Shown here: piece by piece, positions 7,712-14,335 of the stretch | Layout of the letters: every line of letters starts with the position of its first letter | Position numbering within the stretch: the first letter of the stretch is position 1 | IMG/VR virus record: IMGVR_UViG_3300042561_000170 | Coordinates: 1-23,155 of that record | Direction: 5' to 3' (one strand) | DNA: 23,155 nucleotides | Source: a virus | Made by a program: the position numbers and the translations under genes | Notes under the pieces: generated by a model | Told to the model about the DNA's origin: nothing | Database searches by the model: none | What the model saw: only the letters and a program-made list of their open reading frames with translations

Positions 7712-7729
7712 AGGGGGCTTCGGCCCCCT
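7712..7729 (+). terminator. Stable UUCG-loop hairpin after the coat gene
   Basis: AGGGGGC (7712-7718) pairs with GCCCCCT (7723-7729) around a TTCG tetraloop closed by C-G, an exceptionally stable RNA hairpin. It begins 5 bases after the coat stop codon. Only two T follow at 7729-7730, so it is a poor intrinsic terminator and may instead be an mRNA 3' stability element or partial terminator that sets coat apart from the genes behind it. Confidence 0.55.
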
Positions 7730-7760
7730 TCGTCAACTCATCTTCCAGGAGCACATCACC

Positions 7761-8372
7761 ATGACCTACTCTGTCGTCGCGTCCCAAGGGACCGCAACCG
7801 TCACCCTCACCGCCAACCAGAAGATTGCCGTTCGCACGCAAGGCGAGGCGCAGGTTCTGCAGGTCGTCGGGTTCCCCAACTACCCTGAGCAGCAAGACCT
7901 GCTGCAGACCGTCACCAACACAACCTACACCTCGTCGGCGTTCGCCAATGGCGCGACGCTGGTCATCAATGCCGGCGCCTTCCCGGTGCAGTACGAGGTC
8001 GGCACCGATCCCGTCATCAGCGATGATGGCAACTGGCAGCCGCAGGGTGCGCCGACCAACATCGCTGATGGCGGCTCGATGGCCGCGACGGCTGCTGCCC
8101 TGCTCTCGGGCATCGTGACCGCCACGCCCACCACCGGCCGAAGCATCCAGCTCCCGCTGGCCACCGACCTCAACGCCGCTACCAACATCGCCGTCGGTGA
8201 GTCGTTCGACTGGTCGCTGATCACGCTGGCCGCGTTCGCGCTGACCATCACGGTCAACACGGGGATGACCATCGTGGGTTCGGCCGCCACCGCCGGCACC
8301 TCGGGCGCTGCGGCTCGGTTCCGCACGCGCAAGGACTCGGCCACGACGTACATCACGTACCGGATCGCCTGA
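7761..8372 (+). CDS. Beta-rich virion-type protein, possible decoration protein
   Basis: The 203-aa protein has an AGGAG at 7747-7751, 9 bases before ATG 7761. Residues 1-85 form one Thr/Val-rich beta region. Residues 90-203 form a second (TAAALLSGIVTATPTTGRSI, then VGESFDWSLITLAAFALTIT, then MTIVGSA and the end TYRIA). This second pattern of alternating strands resembles a module I have seen repeatedly in phage capsid-associated and fibre proteins. Being directly behind the coat gene and bounded by a terminator fits a highly expressed head decoration protein, but that is inference. The end of the 9711-10166 product resembles it. Confidence 0.8.
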   Translation: MTYSVVASQGTATVTLTANQKIAVRTQGEAQVLQVVGFPNYPEQQDLLQTVTNTTYTSSAFANGATLVINAGAFPVQYEVGTDPVISDDGNWQPQGAPTNIADGGSMAATAAALLSGIVTATPTTGRSIQLPLATDLNAATNIAVGESFDWSLITLAAFALTITVNTGMTIVGSAATAGTSGAAARFRTRKDSATTYITYRIA

Positions 8373-8380
8373 TCCCAGAT

Positions 8381-8425
8381 CGCGGGCGGTTTGGGTTGGG
8401 GGTTCCCGGCCGCCGCCCGCGTTTT
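8381..8425 (+). terminator. Rho-independent terminator after the 7761 gene
   Basis: CGCGGGCGG at 8381-8389 pairs perfectly with CCGCCCGCG at 8413-8421, followed at once by TTTT (8422-8425). The 23-base loop is G-rich then C-rich and can pair internally (GGG with CCC). It lies 9 bases after the stop of the preceding gene. With the hairpin at 7712 it brackets the gene at 7761, suggesting stepwise reduction of transcription after the coat gene. Confidence 0.65.
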
Positions 8426-8441
8426 CACATCTGGAGGCACC

Positions 8442-8627
8442 ATGCCGCTGAAGAAGGGCTACTCGCAGAAGTCAATCTCGTCCAACGTCTCCAAGGAGAT
8501 GAAGGCCGGCAAGCCGCAAAAGCAGGCCGTGGCGATTGCTTTGAACACCGCGCGCACTGCGGCAATGAAGGCCGGCAAGCCGAGCAAAGGCCCCGGCCCT
8601 GCGCCAATGAAGCGGGGCATGAAATGA
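8442..8627 (+). CDS. Small basic phage protein, 61 aa, unknown function
   Basis: The product begins MPLKKGYSQKSISSNVSKEM and is rich in Lys with Ala, Ser and Gly. It contains KAGKPQKQAVAIALNTARTA, a motif found in a widespread family of tiny phage proteins of unknown function. ATG 8442 is chosen because GGAGG at 8433-8437 lies 4 bases upstream; a longer in-frame start at 8391 would run through the terminator stem. Its stop overlaps the next start (ATGA). Basic charge and position among head genes would suit a DNA-binding internal protein, but nothing in the sequence proves this. Confidence 0.8.
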   Translation: MPLKKGYSQKSISSNVSKEMKAGKPQKQAVAIALNTARTAAMKAGKPSKGPGPAPMKRGMK

Positions 8628-8782
8628 AGGCATCGAAGCCCGGCCTGTACGCCAACATCAACGCCAAGCGCGAGCGCATCGCTGCCGGCAGCGGCGAAAA
8701 GATGCGCAAGCCTGGCGCCAAGGGTGCGCCCACGGCCGTGGCGTTTCGTGCGTCGGCCAAGACCGCCAAGAAGCCCAAGTGA
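8624..8782 (+). CDS. Small basic phage protein, 52 aa, unknown function
   Basis: Starts MKASKPGLYANINAKRERIA and ends KTAKKPK. It is strongly basic with almost no hydrophobic core beyond GLYANI. The pattern GLYANINAKRxRIAAGSGEKMR and KPGAKGAPTA recurs in many environmental phages as a conserved protein without a known role. It begins inside the stop of the preceding small basic gene and its own stop overlaps the next start, so all three are probably translated together. The Lys/Arg content suggests nucleic-acid contact; this is inference. Confidence 0.8.
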   Translation: MKASKPGLYANINAKRERIAAGSGEKMRKPGAKGAPTAVAFRASAKTAKKPK

Positions 8783-9219
8783 TGGAATTCCCGCGCTTCG
8801 TTTACCTGTCCCCTGGTACGCAGCGACACAGTAGCGGCGGCACGTACCGCTTTGTTTCTGTGGGCGACCAAGCAGAACACGACGTCTATCTCGCCCAGGG
8901 ATGGGCCGTGACTGTGCGCGACGCCATCGCGCAGGCCGGCGAAGCGGCGTTTCTGTCCGGGCTGAACGACCGCCAGGCCAAGAAGATCCGAAAGCTCAAG
9001 CCGTGGCTGAAGCTGCAGGCTCAGGAAGCCGCCCAGAAGGCCGCAGGATCGCTCGCAGGCGCATCGGAGATACCCGAGGTGCCCGAGGACGACAACGCGC
9101 CTCCTACGCGGGCTGAACTGCAGGCCAAGGCCACCGAGTTGGGCATCAAGTTCGATGGGCGCACCAGCGACAAAACGCTGCTGGCCAAGATTGACGCTGC
9201 CATGAAAGGGCCTGTCTGA
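8782..9219 (+). CDS. Putative head-tail region protein with C-terminal HeH/LEM-like domain
   Basis: The 145-aa product has an N-terminal beta-like segment (FPRFVYLSPGTQRHSSGGTY), a basic helical middle (about 65-95, RQAKKIRKLKPWLKLQ), an acidic linker (PEVPEDDN) and a C-terminal helix-extended-loop-helix-like unit at about 108-142 (TRAELQAKATELGIKFDGRT). Such C-terminal domains are common in phage structural proteins and often contact nucleic acid. Start at ATG 8782 overlaps the previous stop (TGATG) and its stop overlaps the gp4-like gene. The role is probably structural; no enzyme motif is seen. Confidence 0.8.
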   Translation: MEFPRFVYLSPGTQRHSSGGTYRFVSVGDQAEHDVYLAQGWAVTVRDAIAQAGEAAFLSGLNDRQAKKIRKLKPWLKLQAQEAAQKAAGSLAGASEIPEVPEDDNAPPTRAELQAKATELGIKFDGRTSDKTLLAKIDAAMKGPV

Positions 9220-9701
9220 TGGGCTACAGCAAGCGCCAGTTCGTTGAAGCTGCCTTCGAGGAAGTCGGCCTCGCGGCATATGCCTTCGACATCCAACCCC
9301 AGCAGTTGGAGTCTGCCCTGCGCCGCCTCGACGCCATGATGGCCGAGTGGAACGCCAAGGGCATCCGCCTGGCCTATCCGTTGCCGTCCAGCCCGCAGTT
9401 CAGCGACATCAACGCCGAGTCCGAGGTCCCCGACAGCGCCAACGAAGCCATCATCACCAACCTCGGCATCCGTCTGGCTGCTGGCTACGGGAAAACCCTG
9501 ATGCCGCAGACCATGATGGCCGCCAAGCAGGCGTACAACACGCTGCTGTCTCGCGCCGCCATGCCGGTGGAGCAACAGTTCCCGGGCACGCTGCCCGCGG
9601 GCGCAGGCAACAAGCCCTGGCGCATCTACGACGATCCCTTCTTGCCGGCCCCGGTGGACCCGATCACGGTCGGCACGGATGGCCCGCTCGCATTCAACTG
9701 A
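9219..9701 (+). CDS. Head-to-tail adaptor, P22 gp4-like tail accessory factor
   Basis: In P22, gp4 is the first protein to bind the portal after packaging and builds the platform for gp10. The product is 160 aa (P22 gp4 is 166). The helical start MGYSKRQFVEAAFEEVGLA, then QLESALRRLDAMMAEWNAKG, then NEAIITNLGIRLAAGYGK and MPVEQQFPGTLPAGAGNKP are the pattern of the gp4 family. Position before the gp10-like gene agrees. P22 gp4 has also been reported to have muramidase activity; no catalytic residue can be assigned here by eye. It overlaps the previous stop by one base. Confidence 0.88.
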   Translation: MGYSKRQFVEAAFEEVGLAAYAFDIQPQQLESALRRLDAMMAEWNAKGIRLAYPLPSSPQFSDINAESEVPDSANEAIITNLGIRLAAGYGKTLMPQTMMAAKQAYNTLLSRAAMPVEQQFPGTLPAGAGNKPWRIYDDPFLPAPVDPITVGTDGPLAFN

Positions 9702-9710
9702 GGCCGCACC

Positions 9711-10166
9711 ATGCCGCAGATCTACCAACTCTCGCTGTTGTCGCAGGTCAGTGCTGGCGACCAGATCCCCGTGTACTCGCCGCAAAACGGCGACTCTCGG
9801 CGTCTACCGATGTCGGCTCTGCTGTCGTACTTCCAGCAGCAGTTCGCCGCGCCCACGCTGGCCACGAACATCTACGTCCCGACGACGGGTTTTTCCATCG
9901 CCGCACCCACCCCGGTTGCGCAGCAGCAGTGGATCCTGCTTCAGCCTGCCGGCACGCTGGCCTCGGGCACCGTGGTGCTGCCGCTGAACACCGCCACACC
10001 CGATGGCACCGAGGTGCTGATCACCACCACCCAGCAGATCACGGCGTTCACGCTGGGGCTGAATGGCGCCGCCGCAGCATTCGGCGACCCGACCACGTTG
10101 GCTGCGGAAGATTTCTTCCGCATGCGCTTCGTGCAGGCCACGAACTCTTGGTATCGGATTGCGTGA
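9711..10166 (+). CDS. Small beta-rich virion-type protein
   Basis: The 151-aa product has GAGG at 9700-9703, 7 bases before ATG 9711. Residues 1-45 (QIYQLSLLSQVSAGDQIPVY, then RRLPMSALLSYFQQQF) resemble the short N-terminal segment found in many phage fibre and virion proteins. The remainder is Thr/Ala/Leu beta-like and ends MRFVQATNSWYRIA, recalling the end of the 7761-8372 product. Position between the gp4- and gp10-like genes suggests a virion accessory protein. There is no transmembrane or signal segment. Confidence 0.75.
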   Translation: MPQIYQLSLLSQVSAGDQIPVYSPQNGDSRRLPMSALLSYFQQQFAAPTLATNIYVPTTGFSIAAPTPVAQQQWILLQPAGTLASGTVVLPLNTATPDGTEVLITTTQQITAFTLGLNGAAAAFGDPTTLAAEDFFRMRFVQATNSWYRIA

Positions 10167-10450
10167 TGGCCACGAAAGATCACCGCTTGGCAAAGGCTGG
10201 CGTTTCGGGCTACAACCAGCCGAAACGCACGCCGTCGCACCCGACGAAATCTCACGTCGTGGTGGCCAAGTCTGGGGATCAGATCAAGACCATCCGCTTC
10301 GGTCAGCAGGGTGTTAGCGGGTCACCGCGCCGCGAAGGCGAATCTGAGGCAGACCGCGCGCGCCGAGAATCGTTCAAGGCCCGCCACGCCGGCAATATCT
10401 CCAAGGGCAAGATGTCGGCAGCGTATTGGGCCGACAAGGTCAAGTGGTGA
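10166..10450 (+). CDS. Small basic conserved phage protein, 94 aa
   Basis: Starts MATKDHRLAKAGVSGYNQPK and ends GKMSAAYWADKVKW. The segments KRTPSHPTKSHVVVAKSGDQ and KTIRFGQQG, a Lys/Arg-rich linker, SFKARHAGNISKGKMSAAYW and the terminal W are typical of a family very common in aquatic and soil phages, with no known function. It starts within the stop of the previous gene (GTGATGG). High charge and location among connector genes suggest a minor virion or DNA-associated protein. Confidence 0.82.
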   Translation: MATKDHRLAKAGVSGYNQPKRTPSHPTKSHVVVAKSGDQIKTIRFGQQGVSGSPRREGESEADRARRESFKARHAGNISKGKMSAAYWADKVKW

Positions 10451-10453
10451 TCC

Positions 10454-11866
10454 ATGCCCCAAATCCCCATCCTTTCCGGCGTCTTTACCGACAACGGTCC
10501 TGACGTCCGAACTTCGTACCCGGTCAACTTGGTGCCGGTGCCCAAGACTAGCGGCGTGAGCCAGGAATACCTGCGTCCCGCTGATGGCCTGGTGGCAAAC
10601 GGCGGGGGGCCTGGGCCAGACAGGGGCGGGATCTTCTGGAACGGCATCTTGTACCGCGTAATGGGCAGCAAGCTCGTGACGGTCAGCGTCTCTGGTACGG
10701 TCACGGTGCTGGGCGATGTGGGCAACGACGGCAAGCGTGCGACGCTGGACTACAGCTTCGACCTGCTGGGCATCGCGTCCAACGGAAACCTGTTCTTCTG
10801 GGATCCGGTTGCCGGCACACTGACGCAGAACACCGACCCTGACTTGGGTACGGTGATTGATGTCGTCTGGGTTGATGGCTACTGGATGACGACGGACGGC
10901 GAGTTCCTGATCGTCACCGACCTGACGAACCCACTGTCGGTGAACCCGCTGAAGTACGGCAGCAGCGAGGTGGACCCCGACCCCGTGGTGGCGCTGCTGA
11001 AGGTGCGCAACGAGGTTTACGCGTTGAACACGCACACCATCGAAGTGTTCGACAACGTTGGCGGGGATTTCTTCCCGTTCCAGCGCATCGACGGCGCCCA
11101 GATCGAGAAAGGCGCGGCCGGTACGCACGCCTGCTGCGTATTCGCAGAGGCTGTGGCGTTTCTGGGTGCCGGCTTCAACGAGTCGCCGGGGATTTACATC
11201 GGCTCCAACGCCAACGCGCAGAAGATCTCCACGCAGGAAATCGACCATATCCTCGAGGACTACACCGAGGCTCAACTTTCCACCGTTCTGCTGGAGGCTC
11301 GCAACGACCGCACGCACCAGCACCTGTACGTACACCTACCGGATCGCACGCTGGTGTACGACTACGCCGCCAGCCAGGCCACGCAGCAGCAGGTGTGGTT
11401 CGTGCTGACCAGCAGCGTGATGGGCTTTTCGCGCTACCGCGCTGCCGGCTTCGTGTGGGCTTTCGACCGCTGGAACATCGGCGATCCGACGTCAAACACG
11501 GTGGGCTACACCACAGACACCACGGGGCACCACTACGGCCTGCCGGTGCGGTGGGAATTCGGAACCCAGATGGTTTACAACGGCGGCAAGGGCGCCGTCA
11601 TCCACGAACTTGAGCTCGTCGCACTCACCGGCCGCGTGGCGCTTGGCGTCGCGCCGCAGATTTCGACCAGCTACTCGGTTGACGGTCAGACGTGGAGCCA
11701 GGACCGCTACATCGCTGCCGGCATGATCGGCAACTCGCTCAAGCGCCTGGTGTGGTGGCAGCAGGGATTCATGCGCAACTTCCGCATTCAGCGCTTCCAG
11801 GGCGACTCAACGGCGCACATCTCGTTCATGCGCCTCGAAGCCCAGATCGAACCCTTGGCGTACTGA
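10454..11866 (+). CDS. Packaged DNA stabilization protein, P22 gp10-like
   Basis: In P22, gp10 binds gp4 below the portal and helps keep packaged DNA inside. The 470-aa length is almost identical to P22 gp10 (472). The start IPILSGVFTDNGPDVRTSYP with PVNLVPVPKTSGVSQEYLRP, and repeated beta strands such as WVDGYWMTTDGEFLIVTDL, VYALNTHTIEVFDNVG and LYVHLPDRTLVYDYA, match the WD-like beta-propeller character of this family. The C-terminal part (WWQQGFMRNFRIQRFQG) is also typical. It lies 3 bases behind the previous stop with a weak ribosome site, so coupling is likely. Confidence 0.92.
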   Translation: MPQIPILSGVFTDNGPDVRTSYPVNLVPVPKTSGVSQEYLRPADGLVANGGGPGPDRGGIFWNGILYRVMGSKLVTVSVSGTVTVLGDVGNDGKRATLDYSFDLLGIASNGNLFFWDPVAGTLTQNTDPDLGTVIDVVWVDGYWMTTDGEFLIVTDLTNPLSVNPLKYGSSEVDPDPVVALLKVRNEVYALNTHTIEVFDNVGGDFFPFQRIDGAQIEKGAAGTHACCVFAEAVAFLGAGFNESPGIYIGSNANAQKISTQEIDHILEDYTEAQLSTVLLEARNDRTHQHLYVHLPDRTLVYDYAASQATQQQVWFVLTSSVMGFSRYRAAGFVWAFDRWNIGDPTSNTVGYTTDTTGHHYGLPVRWEFGTQMVYNGGKGAVIHELELVALTGRVALGVAPQISTSYSVDGQTWSQDRYIAAGMIGNSLKRLVWWQQGFMRNFRIQRFQGDSTAHISFMRLEAQIEPLAY

Positions 11867-11870
11867 CGGC

Positions 11871-12728
11871 ATGGCCACGCAACGCCTCAATCTCACGCGC
11901 GATCAGCTCGCCACGTTCCTCAAGGACCACGAGCAGATCAAGCAGTTCGAGGCGCTGTTCCGCGTCGCGGATCAGATCGCGCCTGACGTCGTCAACGAGG
12001 TGTCCACTGCCGCTGCCAGCGCCCAATCCACCGCCGTGCAGGCCGTGGGCATGGCCCTGCAGTTCGCGCAGGACGCCGCCGTGTGCTGTGCTGCAGCCGA
12101 AGCTAAGGCTCAAGAGGCTATCGACCGCGTCTCCACGCTGGAGCAGGACGCCGCAACACGCATCGCCGCAGCCGAGGCACTGTCCAATCAGGCGCTGACG
12201 CTGCTGGCGGGCCTGCGTGGCGACGTCGAGGGCCTGCAGTCTGCGCCCCCCGACCGCGAATTCAAGCGGTCACGCTACGGGTCGTTCTACGACACCACCA
12301 CGCAATCCGCAACGGTCATCAACACGGCCACCGCGATCACGTTCAACACGACGGACCTGAGCAACGGCGTGTATCTCGGCACGCCGACATCGCGCGTCTA
12401 CGTTGACACTGGTGGGATCTACAACTTTCAGACCAGCATTCAACTCGACAGCACCGTCGCTACAGCGCAGGAGTTTTACCTCTGGTTCCGCTTGAATGGC
12501 GTCGACGTCACCAATTCTGCAAGTCAAGTTCGGGTGCAGGGGAATAACGCAGAGGTCTTTGTTTCTCTGAACTACTTCTTCAATCTCAAGGCTGGCGATT
12601 ACGTCGAGTTGATGTTCAGCGTAAGCAACCTCGGAGTTCAACTACTGGCCGCTGGAGCGGTTGCTCCGCATCCCGGCATTCCTTCTATCATTCTCACCGT
12701 CGCAAACAACATCGAGGGCATCCAATGA
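11871..12728 (+). CDS. Tail needle-position protein: coiled coil plus TNF/C1q-like knob
   Basis: The 285-aa product sits exactly where P22 carries gene 26, the tail needle that plugs the gp10 channel. Residues 1-40 are a conserved-looking phage segment (RLNLTRDQLATFLKDHEQIK). Residues 40-125 are an Ala-rich helix with heptad character, including Cys72/Cys73. From about 136 there is a beta jelly-roll-like domain (YGSFYDTTTQSATVINTATA ... FYLWFRLNGVDV ... GDYVELMFSVSN) with the strand order of TNF/C1q trimers. Needle knobs of phage Sf6 type have a TNF-like fold, so a needle with knob is plausible; a short fibre is the alternative. Its stop overlaps the next start. Confidence 0.78.
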   Translation: MATQRLNLTRDQLATFLKDHEQIKQFEALFRVADQIAPDVVNEVSTAAASAQSTAVQAVGMALQFAQDAAVCCAAAEAKAQEAIDRVSTLEQDAATRIAAAEALSNQALTLLAGLRGDVEGLQSAPPDREFKRSRYGSFYDTTTQSATVINTATAITFNTTDLSNGVYLGTPTSRVYVDTGGIYNFQTSIQLDSTVATAQEFYLWFRLNGVDVTNSASQVRVQGNNAEVFVSLNYFFNLKAGDYVELMFSVSNLGVQLLAAGAVAPHPGIPSIILTVANNIEGIQ

Positions 12729-13060
12729 CTGTCACCGTCAAGGTACTGGTCCCGCCGCTGCAAATGCAGAACTCGCAGACCACGCAATACACCGCCACGG
12801 CCGCTAAGGCCATCATCGACAAGGCCACGGTGACGAACACCGATACGGTGAACCGCACGTTCAGCGTGAACCTAGTCACTTCTGGCGGCTCTGCCGGCAA
12901 CTCGAACCTCGTGATCGACGACCGTACCGTCGTGCCGGGTGAAACCTACCTGTGCCCGGAATTGGTGGGCCAGGCGCTGGAGTCTGGCGGGTTCATCAGC
13001 ACCATCGCCAGTGCCGCAACGGCGCTGACGCTGCGTGTTTCTGGCCGCGAAATCACCTGA
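12725..13060 (+). CDS. Conserved hypothetical virion-type protein, 111 aa
   Basis: The product is an all-beta-looking protein (MTVTVKVLVPPLQMQNSQTT; KATVTNTDTVNRTFSVNLVT; VPGETYLCPELVGQALESGG). The pattern of a paired-strand core and a PGETY-type turn is common in phage proteins lying near tail needle or fibre genes. It overlaps the previous gene by ATGA, so it may be an accessory or assembly partner of the knob protein. There is no signal peptide, membrane segment or catalytic motif. Function unknown. Confidence 0.78.
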   Translation: MTVTVKVLVPPLQMQNSQTTQYTATAAKAIIDKATVTNTDTVNRTFSVNLVTSGGSAGNSNLVIDDRTVVPGETYLCPELVGQALESGGFISTIASAATALTLRVSGREIT

Positions 13061-13070
13061 CGAGGCAAGC

Positions 13071-13508
13071 ATGGAAGACGCAGAGCGCCCTGATGTGATG
13101 ATGCTGACTCTCGGGGGTATCCCATACGAAGAGCCGTTCATCACTGCGTCCGAGAACAAGCGCAACACGCAAAACGCCATTCGCAACTGGATGCTAGGCC
13201 CGGAAGTGCCCAGCAACGAGCCCCGCGCGAATCGGACGTATTGGATCGCGCTTGCAAAGTCCATGCGAGTGGACGAGCGTGAGGCGCGGCGTCGTCGCTG
13301 CTCGAACTGCGAGTATTACGACAACTCCACCGAAACGCAGCGCAAGATGGAGGCGATCCCGTGGAATGCGTGGGATGTGGGCGCTGGTTTCCGCGGCTAC
13401 TGCGAGAAACTGGAGTTCGTCTGTCACGACCTGCGGGCATGCCAAGCGTGGGAGCCGCGCGAGGATGAAGAAGAAGACTCTGGCGGCATGTCGGATGACG
13501 AAGACTGA
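13071..13508 (+). CDS. Cysteine-containing (metal-binding?) phage protein, 145 aa
   Basis: ATG 13071 has GAGG at 13062-13065, 5 bases upstream. The protein begins with an acidic stretch, then GGIPYEEPFITASENKRNTQ and IRNWMLGPEVPSNEP, and then a Cys-rich half: C77-x2-C80 (RRRRCSNCEYYDNS), C111 (RGYC), C118 and C124-x2-W127 (ACQAW). The tail is very acidic (EDEEEDSGGMSDDED). The Cys spacing suggests a zinc-binding or HiPIP-like iron-sulfur site, which is inference. Similar proteins occur in other phage structural operons without a known role. Confidence 0.8.
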   Translation: MEDAERPDVMMLTLGGIPYEEPFITASENKRNTQNAIRNWMLGPEVPSNEPRANRTYWIALAKSMRVDEREARRRRCSNCEYYDNSTETQRKMEAIPWNAWDVGAGFRGYCEKLEFVCHDLRACQAWEPREDEEEDSGGMSDDED

Positions 13509-13592
13509 ACGCTGCTTCACCGCTCGGCTTTTGCGTGGCACAATGCGCCCGCTGAGATTCGAGCGGCCAGCGGCTCCTGAAAGGGGACTGTG

Positions 13593-14333
13593 ATGGCACT
13601 GGGTTGGACCGACCTACTCATTCTCGGCGGCTCGCAACTGCTCAGCGGGATCATGGGATCGAATGCGGCCGAGGAGGCTGCGGGCCTGCAAGCCGGCGCA
13701 GCCGCTGCCGGCATCGAAGAGCAGCGTCGCCAGTTCGACCGCATCCAGGAAATCCTCAAGCCCTACGTGCAAGCGGGCCAGCAGGCGCTTCCGGGCTTTA
13801 CCCCATACCAAACCCTAGGCACTGAGGCGCTCGCCCAGCAGCGGGCCATTGCGGGCCTCGCAGGCCCCGAAGCGCAAGCCGCAGCCATCCAGGGCATTGA
13901 GTCATCGCCGCTGTATCAGGCCCAGGTGCGTCAGGGCGAGGAGGCCATGCTCGCGCGGGCCTCGGCCACAGGCGGCTTGCGTGGCGGCAATCTGCAGGCG
14001 GCACTGGCTCAGTTTCGGCCGCAGATGCTCGGCCAAGCTATCGAAAGCCAGTACAACCGCTTCGGCGGCCTTGCTGGCGCGGGCTACGGCGCTTCGCAGC
14101 GTCTCGCAGAGCTCGGGCAGGCATCTGCAGGCGGCACCGCGGCTGCCGGCAGCACGATGGCCACGAACGTGAGCAATCTGCTCCAGCAACAGGGCGCGGC
14201 CCAAGCCGGTGGAGCGCTCGGGCAGGCTGGCGCGTTCCAGGGGCTGATGAACCTGCCGGCAGGCCTGATCGGCGCCCAGATTGGCGCTGGCGGCAAGATG
14301 GGCCTCGGGTTCGGCTCGCTGTTCGGGAGGTAA
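13593..14333 (+). CDS. DNA ejection/transfer protein, P22 gp7-like position
   Basis: The 246-aa Ala/Gln/Gly-rich product resembles small internal ejection proteins carried in the capsid and released into the cell envelope. Residues 1-25 are hydrophobic (WTDLLILGGSQLLSGIMGSN), as expected for membrane contact. A Gln-rich helix follows (EEQRRQFDRIQEILKPYVQ), then MLARASATGGLRGGNLQAAL, a motif I associate with the phage DNA-transfer protein family, and a Gly-rich C-terminus ending GLGFGSLFGR. ATG 13593 is preferred over GTG 13590 because AAGGGG at 13581-13586 is then 6 bases upstream. It is the first of three consecutive ejection genes. Confidence 0.82.
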   Translation: MALGWTDLLILGGSQLLSGIMGSNAAEEAAGLQAGAAAAGIEEQRRQFDRIQEILKPYVQAGQQALPGFTPYQTLGTEALAQQRAIAGLAGPEAQAAAIQGIESSPLYQAQVRQGEEAMLARASATGGLRGGNLQAALAQFRPQMLGQAIESQYNRFGGLAGAGYGASQRLAELGQASAGGTAAAGSTMATNVSNLLQQQGAAQAGGALGQAGAFQGLMNLPAGLIGAQIGAGGKMGLGFGSLFGR

Positions 14334-14335
14334 AC

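Noticed and set aside
6872-7888. Open frame of about 338 codons on the + strand inside the coat gene
   Set aside because: Out of frame with the coat protein, His/Arg/Gly-rich and without a family resemblance.
6285-7895. Long open frame on the minus strand (about 536 codons)
   Set aside because: It lies opposite the coat gene and reads as Arg/His/Val-rich sequence without domains; an antisense shadow.
9347-10165. Upstream extension of the small basic protein at 10166
   Set aside because: The extension runs out of frame through the gp4-like and the 151-aa genes and is His/Arg/Pro-rich; the family start is clearly ATG 10166.
13509-13592. Terminator or promoter in the gap before the first ejection gene
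   Set aside because: There is a 5-bp stem (CCGCT/AGCGG at 13549-13566) but no T-run, and no hexamer pair with good spacing; not enough to call.
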